The notes under the pieces: model-generated | Told to the model about the DNA's origin: nothing | The model's database searches: none | What the model saw: only the letters and a program-made list of their open reading frames with translations | Program-made: the position numbers and the translations under genes | Part shown: one piece after another, positions 17,888 through 25,865 of the stretch | Layout of the letters: each line of letters begins with the position of its first letter | Position numbering within the stretch: the first letter of the stretch is position 1 | From: Phycisphaerae bacterium | Lineage (GTDB): Bacteria; Planctomycetota; Phycisphaerae; UBA1845; PWPN01 | Assembly: GCA_035384605.1 (NCBI GenBank) | Contig: DAOOIV010000004.1 | Span: 62,001-126,000, forward strand | DNA: 64,000 nt | Direction: 5' to 3'

Positions 17888-18235
17888 ATGAAGCGAGTGA
17901 TGATGACGGCGGCGTTGGCAGTGATGGTCTTGGCGGCACCGGCGATGGCCGCCGAGGCTGCGGCAGCCGGATCGGACAAAGCGGCCGAAGGCAAGGGTTT
18001 TTTGTTGCTCCAGGATAAGGGCGCGAGCTTTCTGGGCGCGGCCATCGGTGCCGGCCTGGTGATCATAGGCGGCGCCGCGGGCATTGCCCGCATCGGCGGC
18101 AGCGCCGTCGAGTCCATGGCCCGGCAACCCGAGGTTGCCAGCCAGATCAACCTGACGACGCTGATTACCGCGGCGATGGTCGAAGGTGCAACGTTGTTTG
18201 CCGTGGTGGTCTGCCTGTTGGTGCTGTTCTTTTGA
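17888..18235 (+). CDS. atpE: ATP synthase F0 subunit c with signal peptide
   Basis: 115 residues. The first about 22 residues are a signal peptide (KRVMMTAALAVMVLAAPAMAAE), found on some bacterial c subunits. The two-helix hairpin follows: GAAIGAGLVIIGGAAGIARIG, the polar loop AVESMARQPEVASQ, and LITAAMVEGATLFAVVVCLL, whose Glu is the ion-binding carboxylate. The Gln of helix 1 and Ser next to the Glu that mark sodium-binding c-rings (as in Ilyobacter) are Ile and Gly here, so proton coupling is expected. ATG 17888 follows AGAAAGGA; an ATG nine bases earlier overlaps that ribosome site. Confidence 0.95.
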   Translation: MKRVMMTAALAVMVLAAPAMAAEAAAAGSDKAAEGKGFLLLQDKGASFLGAAIGAGLVIIGGAAGIARIGGSAVESMARQPEVASQINLTTLITAAMVEGATLFAVVVCLLVLFF

Positions 18236-18349
18236 GAGTGAGCGAGAACGGCTTCGGCGCCGCTTGCCCTGCGAGTGCGTCTGCGCGTGAGCGGCGCGCG
18301 GGGCTTCTTGCATGCGGTTTCGAGACGGCCATGCGGGAGATGGAGACGG

Positions 18350-18946
18350 ATGACAGCTCGAGCGCACAATTACATGGTGATTGCGGTACTTCATCTTGCG
18401 ACGGCCGGCACCCTGTTAGCCAGTGAGGACGGCCGGCCCAACCTTTTCGGCGGAGACCTGGGGAATCTTGTCTGGTCTCTGGTCATCTTTATGCTCGTGC
18501 TGGTCATTCTGGGCAGGTTTGCCTGGAAGCCGTTGCTGACCGGTCTTCAGCATCGGGAGAAGTTTATTCACGATTCCCTGGCCGGCGCCAAGCGCGATCG
18601 CGAGGAGGCCGAGACGCGGCTGAAAGAGCTGACCGCAAGGCTGGAGAACGCCAAGCAGGAGGCCAGTGCCATTGTCGAAGAGGGGCGGCGCGACGCGGAA
18701 GTGGTCAAGCGAAGGATCGAAGATGAAGCCCGCCGCAACGCCGAGGCGCTGATCGAGCGGGCCAAGCGCGAGATCGGCATCGCCCGCGACACCGCCCTGC
18801 GGGACCTCCACGAGGAATCCGCAAAGCTGGCAATGGAGATGGCGGGGGCGGTGCTCAAGCGGCAGTTGACCCCCGAAGATCACCGACGGCTCGTCGGCGA
18901 GGCCTTGGCAAAGCTCAAAGAGCGGGGCGCCGAAAGTCGCAACTGA
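18350..18946 (+). CDS. atpF: ATP synthase F0 subunit b
   Basis: 198 residues. One membrane helix (NLVWSLVIFMLVLVILGRFAW, about 37-57) precedes a long charged coiled coil (KRDREEAETRLKELTARLEN and on to the C-terminus), the peripheral stalk of the enzyme. A signal-like hydrophobic stretch ends before SEDGRPNLFGGD, so the N-terminus may be processed. ATG 18350 with upstream GGAG is chosen. It lies between atpE and atpH as in standard atp operons. Confidence 0.94.
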   Translation: MTARAHNYMVIAVLHLATAGTLLASEDGRPNLFGGDLGNLVWSLVIFMLVLVILGRFAWKPLLTGLQHREKFIHDSLAGAKRDREEAETRLKELTARLENAKQEASAIVEEGRRDAEVVKRRIEDEARRNAEALIERAKREIGIARDTALRDLHEESAKLAMEMAGAVLKRQLTPEDHRRLVGEALAKLKERGAESRN

Positions 18947-18965
18947 ACAGGCATCACCGGGTGAA

Positions 18966-19571
18966 ATGAAGATGGCTCATACCTTTGATGAAAGCATGGC
19001 CCTTGCGGACGTGTACGCCGAAGCGCTGCTCACGGCGGCGGCCGAACGCGGCGAGGAGGAGGCCATCGCCCGCGAAATGGCCGAGTTCATGCGCTTTATC
19101 GAGCGAGAGATCGATCTATGCCGCATGTTGGCGGCGGACTCGGTGGACGATGAACCGCGACGGGAGTCGATCGAGCGCATCTTCAGGGGGCGCATGAGCG
19201 ATTTGCTGGTCAACCTTCTGCAGGTCATGAACAACCGGGGGCGCTTGAACCTCCTGCGCAAGGTGGGCCGATGCGTGGAATTGCGCATGGAGGAGAAGCA
19301 TCATCAGCAGGAAGTCATCGTCGAGACGGCCATGCCGCTTGCGGATGACGAGAGGCAAGCGATTCGCGAGGAAATGAGCGCCCGAATCGGGAAAGAGGCC
19401 ATCCTCATCGAACAGACGAGGCCCGAACTGATCGGCGGTGTCGTCATCCATTACGGTGACATCCAGGTTGACGCAAGCGTGGCTTCGCGGATCAGCCGAA
19501 CGCTCAGGCGGATGCGCGAGCGCGCGACTGAGGAGATTCACGGCGGACGTGGATACGTCCTTGAGGCGTGA
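18966..19571 (+). CDS. atpH: ATP synthase F1 subunit delta
   Basis: 201 residues. The N-terminal helical domain begins with ALADVYAEALLTAA, and the C-terminal part has the family block RPELIGGVVIHYGDIQVDASV (seen as GGVVIHYGD and SRISRTLRRM). Delta caps the F1 head and binds the b stalk. Its last codons overlap a possible GTG start of atpA. Confidence 0.93.
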   Translation: MKMAHTFDESMALADVYAEALLTAAAERGEEEAIAREMAEFMRFIEREIDLCRMLAADSVDDEPRRESIERIFRGRMSDLLVNLLQVMNNRGRLNLLRKVGRCVELRMEEKHHQQEVIVETAMPLADDERQAIREEMSARIGKEAILIEQTRPELIGGVVIHYGDIQVDASVASRISRTLRRMRERATEEIHGGRGYVLEA

Positions 19572-19591
19572 CAATTGCAAACGGTGTGAAT

Positions 19592-21253
19592 ATGAAATTC
19601 AAGGTAGACGAGATCGCGTCGGTCCTGCGGGAGGAGATCGCGAAGTATAAGAGCGAGATCGACGTCGCCGAAGTGGGCAAGGTCTTGCAGGTCGGCGACG
19701 GCATCGCCCAGATCTACGGTCTCTCCAACGCGATGGCCGGCGAAATGCTCGAATTCCAGAACGGGGCCATCGGTCAAGTCTTCAACCTCGAAGAAAACTC
19801 GATCGGCGCGGTGATCCTGGGCGATTACCTCGGCATTATGGAAGGCGATACCGTCCGCGGCACGGGACAACTGCTTTCGGTGCCCGTTGGTGAGGCGATG
19901 ATCGGTCGCGTGGTCGATCCGCTGGGTCGGCCGCTGGACAACGCCGGCGTCATCGAGACTCCCCTCCGCCGCCCGCTCGAATCGAATGCCCCGGGCATCG
20001 CCGGACGCGAACCGGTCAATGAGCCTCTTCAGACCGGCATCAAGGCCATCGACAGCATGATTCCCATCGGCCGGGGCCAGCGTGAGCTGATCATCGGCGA
20101 CCGCAAGACCGGCAAGACCGCCATCGGCGTGGATACCATCATCAACCAGAAGGGCACCGGGGTGATTTGCGTCTACGTCGCGATCGGGCAGAAGGAGTCG
20201 ACCATCGCCGGGGTGGTCGATGCCCTTCGCCAGCACGGGGCCATGGATTACACCATCGTCGTCTCGGCCGGCAGCTCCGATTCGGCTCCGCTTCAGTACA
20301 TCGCGCCTTATGCCGGCTGCGCCATGGCCGAATACTTCATGTACGAGCAGGGCAAGGCGACCTTGTGCGTTTACGATGATCTCACCAAGCACGCTGCGGC
20401 GTATCGCCAGTTGTCTCTGCTGCTTCGCCGGCCGCCCGGCCGGGAGGCTTACCCGGGCGACGTGTTCTATCTGCACGGCCGGCTGCTCGAACGATCGTGC
20501 AAGCTTGCGACGCGCTATGTGCTGGTTCCCAAGTCGGCCCCCGCGAACTACAAGCCGGCGATCAACGAGAAGGTTTACGTGGGCAAGCCGGGAAGAGCGG
20601 AGGCAGAGAGGGATCTCAAGGCGCTCGGCAGGACGGACTACGAAATCCGCAAGATTCCGGGGTCCGGAGGCTCCCTCACGGCCCTGCCGGTCATCGAGAC
20701 GCTGGAAGGCGAGGTATCGGCGTACATCCCGACAAACGTGATTTCCATCACCGACGGCCAGATTTATCTTGAGCCGGACCTGTTCTTCGGCGGCGTCCGG
20801 CCGGCGATCAATGTCGGCATCAGCGTGTCGCGCGTCGGCGGCAAAGCCCAGATCAAGGCGATGAAGAAGATCGCCGGATCGTTGCGGCTTGACTTGGCCG
20901 CCTTCCGGGAGCTCGAAGCCTTCGCCCAGCTCGGCACCGACCTCGACGCCGCGACGCAGCGGCAACTGGACCGCGGCCGGGCGATGGTCGAACTGCTCAA
21001 GCAGGGGCAGTATGCGCCCATGCACGTGGCCGACCAGGTGATCAGCATCTTCGCCGGAACGCAAGGCTTCTGCGATGACGTGCCGCTCAGCCGGATCTCC
21101 GCGTTTGAAGCCGCCTTGCTCAAGCACGTTGGTGACGAGTACCCGGAGGTTCGCGAGCAGCTGATACAAAGCGGCGACCTGACGGACGAACTCCGGGACA
21201 GGTTGGTCGGCATCATAAGCGATTTCAAGAAACGCTTCATGGCGAGCAAGTAA
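19592..21253 (+). CDS. atpA: ATP synthase F1 subunit alpha
   Basis: 553 residues, about 45 longer than most alpha subunits. The non-catalytic nucleotide site has Walker A GDRKTGKT (169-176); VGEAMIGRVVDPLGRPLD, FYLHGRLLERS and AYIPTNVISITDGQIYLE are family blocks. The extra length is a segment of about 50 residues (roughly 307-357, containing NEKVYVGKPGRAEAERD) between RLLER and GGSLTALP in the catalytic domain. ATG 19592 starts MKFKVDEIASVLREEI, as in the family; a GTG at 19568 overlaps the atpH stop. Confidence 0.97.
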   Translation: MKFKVDEIASVLREEIAKYKSEIDVAEVGKVLQVGDGIAQIYGLSNAMAGEMLEFQNGAIGQVFNLEENSIGAVILGDYLGIMEGDTVRGTGQLLSVPVGEAMIGRVVDPLGRPLDNAGVIETPLRRPLESNAPGIAGREPVNEPLQTGIKAIDSMIPIGRGQRELIIGDRKTGKTAIGVDTIINQKGTGVICVYVAIGQKESTIAGVVDALRQHGAMDYTIVVSAGSSDSAPLQYIAPYAGCAMAEYFMYEQGKATLCVYDDLTKHAAAYRQLSLLLRRPPGREAYPGDVFYLHGRLLERSCKLATRYVLVPKSAPANYKPAINEKVYVGKPGRAEAERDLKALGRTDYEIRKIPGSGGSLTALPVIETLEGEVSAYIPTNVISITDGQIYLEPDLFFGGVRPAINVGISVSRVGGKAQIKAMKKIAGSLRLDLAAFRELEAFAQLGTDLDAATQRQLDRGRAMVELLKQGQYAPMHVADQVISIFAGTQGFCDDVPLSRISAFEAALLKHVGDEYPEVREQLIQSGDLTDELRDRLVGIISDFKKRFMASK

Positions 21254-21295
21254 AACACGCCAATCGGACGGGGCCAAGGGGCAGAGGACGATCGG

Positions 21296-22174
21296 ATGGC
21301 CAAGGCACGGGCGATCATCAAACGCCGTAAGGCGGTGATCAACATCCGCAAGATCACGCGGACCATGCAGTTGATCGCAACCGCACGCTTTCAGGCCGCT
21401 TTCAACCGTGCCACCAAGACCCGGCCTTACACCGAGCGGATCACCGACCTGGTGCGCCGGCTCTCGCGAGGGCAGGGCGACCTGTCTCATCCCCTGCTGA
21501 AGGTGAACGATCAGGCAAAGCGGTCGCGTTTGATCGTGATCACGAGTAACCGCGGCTTGTGCGGCGGCTACAACGGCGGAATCCTGCGTTCGGCGATCGA
21601 GCACCTGAAAGTCCGGGAACAGGCAGGCGAGACCGTCGATATCCATGTGACGGGCAAGAAAGGCATCTCGTACTTCAAGTTCCTCGGGCGTGCCATGGCG
21701 GCGACCGACACGCGATTTGAAGACAAGCCGCAGTACGTCGAGATCGAGCCGATCGCCGCGGACGTAATGGCTGCCTACGAGCGCCAGGAAATCGACGCCG
21801 TCCACGTGGCATACATGCGGTTTTTCTCGGCAGGCGTGCAGCGTCCGCACGTCATGCAGTTGCTGCCGATCGAGCCGCCGGAGCCGGATACCGAAACAGG
21901 CGAGGCCGCCGCCCCCGTGCAATATGATTTTACGCCGCCGCCCGAGGAACTGCTGGCCGAACTTCTGCCGGAAACCGTGAGAGTCCGGTTATTCCAGTGT
22001 TTCATCGACGCGGCGGTGAGCGAGCAGGTGGCCCGCATGGTCGCGATGAAGTCCGCGACCGATGCGGCCGGAGACATGATCCGAACGCTGACCCAGCACT
22101 ACAACCGGGCCCGGCAATCGCAGATTACGCTGGAATTGCTGGACATCGTCAGCGGCGCGGAGGCACTCAGGTAA
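21296..22174 (+). CDS. atpG: ATP synthase F1 subunit gamma
   Basis: 292 residues. The N-terminal helix (KRRKAVINIRKITRTMQLIA) and the C-terminal helix (MKSATDAAGDMIRTLTQHYN, ARQSQITLEL) form the rotor shaft; LIVITSNRGLCGGYN is the central signature. A Pro/Glu-rich insert (PEPDTETGEAAAP) lies near residues 195-210. Gamma couples ring rotation to catalysis. Its stop TAA shares one base with the start of the SGNH hydrolase gene (TAATG). Confidence 0.97.
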   Translation: MAKARAIIKRRKAVINIRKITRTMQLIATARFQAAFNRATKTRPYTERITDLVRRLSRGQGDLSHPLLKVNDQAKRSRLIVITSNRGLCGGYNGGILRSAIEHLKVREQAGETVDIHVTGKKGISYFKFLGRAMAATDTRFEDKPQYVEIEPIAADVMAAYERQEIDAVHVAYMRFFSAGVQRPHVMQLLPIEPPEPDTETGEAAAPVQYDFTPPPEELLAELLPETVRVRLFQCFIDAAVSEQVARMVAMKSATDAAGDMIRTLTQHYNRARQSQITLELLDIVSGAEALR

Positions 22175-22923
22175 TGGAGCCGATACGATTGTTTTCGATG
22201 ATTCTTTCGCTTGCGCCGCCGCCCGCGACCCAGCCGGCAACCCGTCCGGCCGAGATGAAGATCGGGCCCGGCCAACAGATCGTCGCCATGGGGGACAGCA
22301 TCACCCAGGCGGGCGGCTACCTGAGGGCGATGGACGCGGTGTTCGCCCAGCAGTACGCGGGGATGAAGATTCCGCCGATCGTCAATGTGGGCGTCGGCGG
22401 TCAGAAGGCCGAGGACATGGTCGCCCGCTTTGAGAAAGACGTTGTTCGCCGCAGCCCCGCAATTGTGACCGTCAGCGTGGGGATCAATGATGTCTGGCAT
22501 CGAATGGCCGATCGGCCTGATCCGCGGGTGCTCGAAGCCTACGAGCGGAACCTGGAACGTATGGTCAAGATGGCTCAGGAGTCAGGCGCTCGCGTGCTGG
22601 TGCTGGCACCCACGGTGATTGAGGAAGACCCGGCTTCGGAGGGCAACAAGCGGCTGGCCGCTTATGTGGCCGCCGGCAAGAGGGTGGCCCAGCGGAACAA
22701 GTGCCAATACGTGGATTTGCATGCCTTGTTTCTCAAGGCGATCGAGAAACGAAAAAAGGATTCCGGGTCGCAAGAGCGGTTCTTTACCACTGATGGCGTG
22801 CACATGAAGCCCGCCGGCGATGTGCTGATGGCTGTCGGCTTGCTGCGGGCGCTCGGTGTGCCGGACGAGAAGATGAGAGCAACGGATCTGGCCAAGGTCT
22901 TTCCCGAGGCTGGACAGCCCTGA
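22174..22923 (+). CDS. SGNH/GDSL hydrolase inside the atp operon
   Basis: 249 residues with the four SGNH blocks: VAMGDSITQAGGY (nucleophile Ser42), NVGVGGQKAEDM (Gly), SVGINDVWHRM (Asn) and FFTTDGVHMKPAG (Asp and His of the triad). A short hydrophobic start (IRLFSMILSLA) followed by a Pro/Thr-rich stretch suggests export. Such enzymes are esterases, often deacetylating sugars or cell-wall polymers. The gene starts within the atpG stop codon and sits between atpG and atpD, where no such gene belongs in standard operons. Nothing in its sequence ties it to ATP synthase. Confidence 0.88.
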   Translation: MEPIRLFSMILSLAPPPATQPATRPAEMKIGPGQQIVAMGDSITQAGGYLRAMDAVFAQQYAGMKIPPIVNVGVGGQKAEDMVARFEKDVVRRSPAIVTVSVGINDVWHRMADRPDPRVLEAYERNLERMVKMAQESGARVLVLAPTVIEEDPASEGNKRLAAYVAAGKRVAQRNKCQYVDLHALFLKAIEKRKKDSGSQERFFTTDGVHMKPAGDVLMAVGLLRALGVPDEKMRATDLAKVFPEAGQP

Positions 22924-22940
22924 GGCAGTGTGAGGTGTGG

Positions 22941-22980
22941 GGCCGGCATCTTGCCGGCCAGTAACAGGTCGGAAACCTGT
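22941..22980. repeat. Two tandem hairpins between hydrolase gene and atpD
   Basis: GGCCGGCA-tct-TGCCGGCC (22941-22959) and ACAGGT-cggaa-ACCTGT (22964-22980) are two perfect inverted repeats four bases apart, in the 99-base gap between the hydrolase gene and atpD. The second is followed by only TTTCG, so it is not a strong terminator. The arrangement resembles REP-type elements or RNA-processing hairpins that set different expression of genes within one operon. Confidence 0.55.
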
Positions 22981-23022
22981 TTCGCATAGCCCATTGGGCG
23001 GTTGTGAACGAGAACGACAATT

Positions 23023-24489
23023 ATGGCAAAGTCAAATGGTCGCAATTTCGGGCGAGTGACGCAGGTGATCGGCTCCACGCTCGATGCGGAGTTCGACGAG
23101 GACCGGATGCCCAAGTTGTACAACGCCCTGAAGGTGAACGTTGAACGTAAGGTCCTGGGCATGACCGAACGCGAGACGCTCTGGTGCGAGGTTGCCCTGC
23201 ACTTGGGCGGCGGCAAGGTGCGGGCCGTTGCTCTGGGCACGACGGACGGACTGGTAAGGGGTGCTCAGATCGAGGACACAGGCGGTCCGGTGACCGTGCC
23301 CGTGGGCATGCAAACCCTCGGCCGTGTGTTCAATCTCGTCGGCGAACCCATCGACATGCGCGGCGAGGTGAAGGCCGAGTCCCGCCGGCCGATCCACCAT
23401 GCACCGCCCGATTTCGCCGACCTGACCCCGAAGTCGGAGATGATGGAAACCGGCATCAAGGTCATCGACCTGTTGGCCCCCTTTGTCCGCGGCGGCAAAA
23501 TCGGCCTGTTCGGCGGTGCCGGCCTCGGCAAGACGGTCGTCGTGCAGGAAATGATTGCCCGCATCGCCCGCGAGCATTCGGGTTACTCCGTGTTTGCCGG
23601 TGTCGGAGAACGTACTCGCGAAGGCAACGACCTCTGGCTCGAAATGCAAGAGGCGACCTTCAAGGACGCCCAGGGCAACGTCAAACAGGTCATGGATCAC
23701 ACCGCTATGGTGTTCGGACAGATGAACGAGCCTCCGGGCGCACGCCTCCGGGCGGCCCTGAGCGCCCTGACCATGGCGGAGTGGTTCCGCGATGAGTCCG
23801 GGGCCGACACCATGCTTTTTGTGGACAACATCTTCCGATTCTCCCAGGCCGGCTCGGAGGTTTCCGCCCTGCTGGGCCGAATGCCTTCGGCTGTCGGCTA
23901 CCAACCGACCCTCGGCACCGAGATGGGTGATCTCCAGGAACGGATCACCTCGACCAAGAAGGGGGCGATCACTTCGGTGCAGGCCATTTACGTGCCCGCC
24001 GATGACCTGACTGACCCGGCGCCGGCGACCACGTTTACGCACCTGGATGCATTCATCGTTCTGGCCCGCGGAATCAGCGAGAAGGGCATCTATCCCGCGA
24101 TCGATCCTCTCGCCTCATCCAGCCGTATTCTTGACGCCCAGTACATTGGCGAGCGGCACTACAAGGTCGCCCGAGAAGTGCAGCAGATTCTCCAGCGATA
24201 CCGCGACCTCCAGGACATCATCGCGATTCTGGGCGTCGAGGAGCTTTCCGAGGAGGACAAGCTCCTGGTCAGCCGGGCGAGGAAAATCGAGAGGTTCTTC
24301 TCTCAGCCGTTCTTCGTGGCGGAGGTGTTCACCGGTTATCCCGGCAACTACACGCGCAAGGAAGACACGATCCGCAGCTTTGAAGAGATTTGCGCGGGCA
24401 AATGGGACCACCTGCCCGAGCAGGCGTTCATGTACGTGGGGACCGTAGAAGACGCGGCCGCGAAGGCGGAGAAACTGGCGAAGAATTGA
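23023..24489 (+). CDS. atpD: ATP synthase F1 subunit beta
   Basis: 488 residues. Catalytic P-loop GGAGLGKT (usually GGAGVGKT; the Val-to-Leu change is mild), then FAGVGERTREGNDLW with the catalytic Glu and Arg, MLFVDNIFRFSQAGSEVSAL (Walker B, seen in parts) and the DELSEED-type segment EELSEED. HLDAFIVLARGISEKGIYPAIDP is split here into its usual blocks. It makes ATP at the alpha/beta interface. It follows the inserted hydrolase gene after a 99-base gap with two hairpins. Confidence 0.98.
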   Translation: MAKSNGRNFGRVTQVIGSTLDAEFDEDRMPKLYNALKVNVERKVLGMTERETLWCEVALHLGGGKVRAVALGTTDGLVRGAQIEDTGGPVTVPVGMQTLGRVFNLVGEPIDMRGEVKAESRRPIHHAPPDFADLTPKSEMMETGIKVIDLLAPFVRGGKIGLFGGAGLGKTVVVQEMIARIAREHSGYSVFAGVGERTREGNDLWLEMQEATFKDAQGNVKQVMDHTAMVFGQMNEPPGARLRAALSALTMAEWFRDESGADTMLFVDNIFRFSQAGSEVSALLGRMPSAVGYQPTLGTEMGDLQERITSTKKGAITSVQAIYVPADDLTDPAPATTFTHLDAFIVLARGISEKGIYPAIDPLASSSRILDAQYIGERHYKVAREVQQILQRYRDLQDIIAILGVEELSEEDKLLVSRARKIERFFSQPFFVAEVFTGYPGNYTRKEDTIRSFEEICAGKWDHLPEQAFMYVGTVEDAAAKAEKLAKN

Positions 24490-24693
24490 GAATTGAGAAC
24501 GGTGGATTGAGGACCGAGTTGAATATGAGGAAGCGATGATGGAGAATCTGAGGTGAAGAATCGGGATTGCGAGTGTTCCTGAGATCTCGAATGCGAGAAT
24601 TCGGATTTGAGATTTGAAATGTGAGCTCTGAAATGTGGAATCTCAAATCCTCGATGCCTGATTCCCAGCTTTGAATTCGCCCGGGTTATTGCG
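24490..24693. repeat. Purine-rich, low-complexity spacer with a long inverted repeat
   Basis: The 204-base gap between atpD and atpC is much poorer in GC than its surroundings and is built from degenerate GAATTGAGAA / GATTTGAGATT units. A perfect 12-base inverted repeat, GGATTTGAGATT (24603-24614) and AATCTCAAATCC (24639-24650), encloses a loop with two TGAAATGTG direct repeats. No gene is visible. It looks like expanded simple sequence or a decayed palindromic insert. Confidence 0.6.
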
Positions 24694-25092
24694 ATGGCAG
24701 AGAAGACCTTCAAGTGCAGCGTGTTGACCCCCGAGGCCCGGGTCTTTGAGGGCGACGTCGAGTCGGTGGTGCTGCCTGCCCATGACGGCGAAATCGGCGT
24801 GCTGTTCTGCCGCGCTCCACTTCTGTGCAAGCTGGGCGCGGGTAGCCTGCGATTGCGCAAGGGCACGGAAACGCAAACTTGGTTTGTGGACGGCGGTTTT
24901 GCACAGGTGATCGAGAACCAGGTGACTGTTCTGACCCAGAAAGCCCTGCGTCCGGAAGAGATCTCCGCGGCCGACGCCCAAGCCCGCCTCGAGGAAGCCC
25001 TGAAAATGCCGGCCGGTGACGACGCGGCCCTTCGTCGCAAGAACCGGATCGTGGCCGGCGCACGGGCGCAGCTCCGCATGGCCTTGATGTAG
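24694..25092 (+). CDS. atpC: ATP synthase F1 subunit epsilon
   Basis: 132 residues. The beta-sandwich domain is clear: TFKCSVLTPEARVFEGDVESV, LPAHDGEIGVL, GSLRLRKG and WFVDGGFAQVIENQVTVL (given as family blocks), followed by the two-helix C-terminal domain (EEISAADAQARLEEALK). Epsilon connects gamma to the c-ring and can inhibit ATP hydrolysis. Separated from atpD by an unusual 204-base spacer, but in the expected last position of the operon. Confidence 0.95.
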   Translation: MAEKTFKCSVLTPEARVFEGDVESVVLPAHDGEIGVLFCRAPLLCKLGAGSLRLRKGTETQTWFVDGGFAQVIENQVTVLTQKALRPEEISAADAQARLEEALKMPAGDDAALRRKNRIVAGARAQLRMALM

Positions 25093-25136
25093 GCGCATCG
25101 CGCCGCGCCCGTGCGGGTCGCGATTTCCTCTCACAA

Positions 25137-25856
25137 TCAAGGCACAACCGTTCGTGTCGCCGGAAGACTGACCTTCCTGCCCCAGAGGATCACCCGGTCA
25201 ACGTTGCCCGCATCATCGAAAGACCCCACCCCGATTCGGCCCCACGTGAATGTCTTGTCCTCAGCGGTCATGCACGGTTGCGTCATGTCGTCGAAGAAAA
25301 CCTCGATCGTGCCGGCGGCGACCTTGCGGACCACGCGAACGTGGTGATAGCCCTCGGTCCACGGCGTGCCGTCTGTCCGCGTCTTAACGATTGGGCGACG
25401 GTCGGCGTTGTTCACGATGTGGACCGTGTTGGACGCGTCGTCCGACTTCAGCCCGAAATGAACATAGTAAAACCGCGCCGCGTCCTGGTAGCCGAAGAAA
25501 AGGCACATGTCACGGTGCGGATAATCAGCTTTGGTCGATCGCACCCGCGCGTCAAGGACAAAATCGGACACGATGACGTCCTTGAGCAAGGCCATTCCGG
25601 TCGGCGACCGGTACGGCGGCTTGTAGCTGCTGTTCCCGGCCAGACATAGTACCGTTCTGTCGCCGTCGCGCGTGAACTTCCACGCCCGTGGATCGTCCAG
25701 CTCCCATTGCGTCGAAGGCTTGTCGAAGTCCTCGTCGACCAGAAGCGGCAGGCCCGGGAAGACGGGCGGGCTCGCGCGGTGCGATGCTGAACCGGACATC
25801 CGGACACAACCGAACAGCGGCATGAATAGCACGAAGAGGGCGATGAGTCTTGACAT
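25137..25856 (-). CDS. Lipoprotein with laminin-G/concanavalin-like fold
   Basis: 239 residues. A short signal ends in a lipobox-like LFGC (Cys16). The body looks like a single jelly-roll domain: LLVDEDFDKPSTQWELDD, FVLDARVRSTKADY, DMCLFFGYQDAARFYYVHFG, HHVRVVRKVAAGTIEVFFDD and IGVGSFDDAGNVDRV, a pattern shared with DUF1080-type and LamG-like sugar-binding domains. Probably binds a carbohydrate at the outer membrane. It follows the symporter gene by nine bases on the same strand, so they form an operon. Confidence 0.65.
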   Translation of the reverse strand: MSRLIALFVLFMPLFGCVRMSGSASHRASPPVFPGLPLLVDEDFDKPSTQWELDDPRAWKFTRDGDRTVLCLAGNSSYKPPYRSPTGMALLKDVIVSDFVLDARVRSTKADYPHRDMCLFFGYQDAARFYYVHFGLKSDDASNTVHIVNNADRRPIVKTRTDGTPWTEGYHHVRVVRKVAAGTIEVFFDDMTQPCMTAEDKTFTWGRIGVGSFDDAGNVDRVILWGRKVSLPATRTVVP

Positions 25857-25865
25857 GATCGGTCT

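Noticed and set aside
19538..21922. A 794-codon open frame on the minus strand across atpA/atpG
   Set aside because: It is the antisense of atpA and atpG, whose products are recognised in full; the antisense protein has no recognisable domain and arises from high GC third-codon bias.
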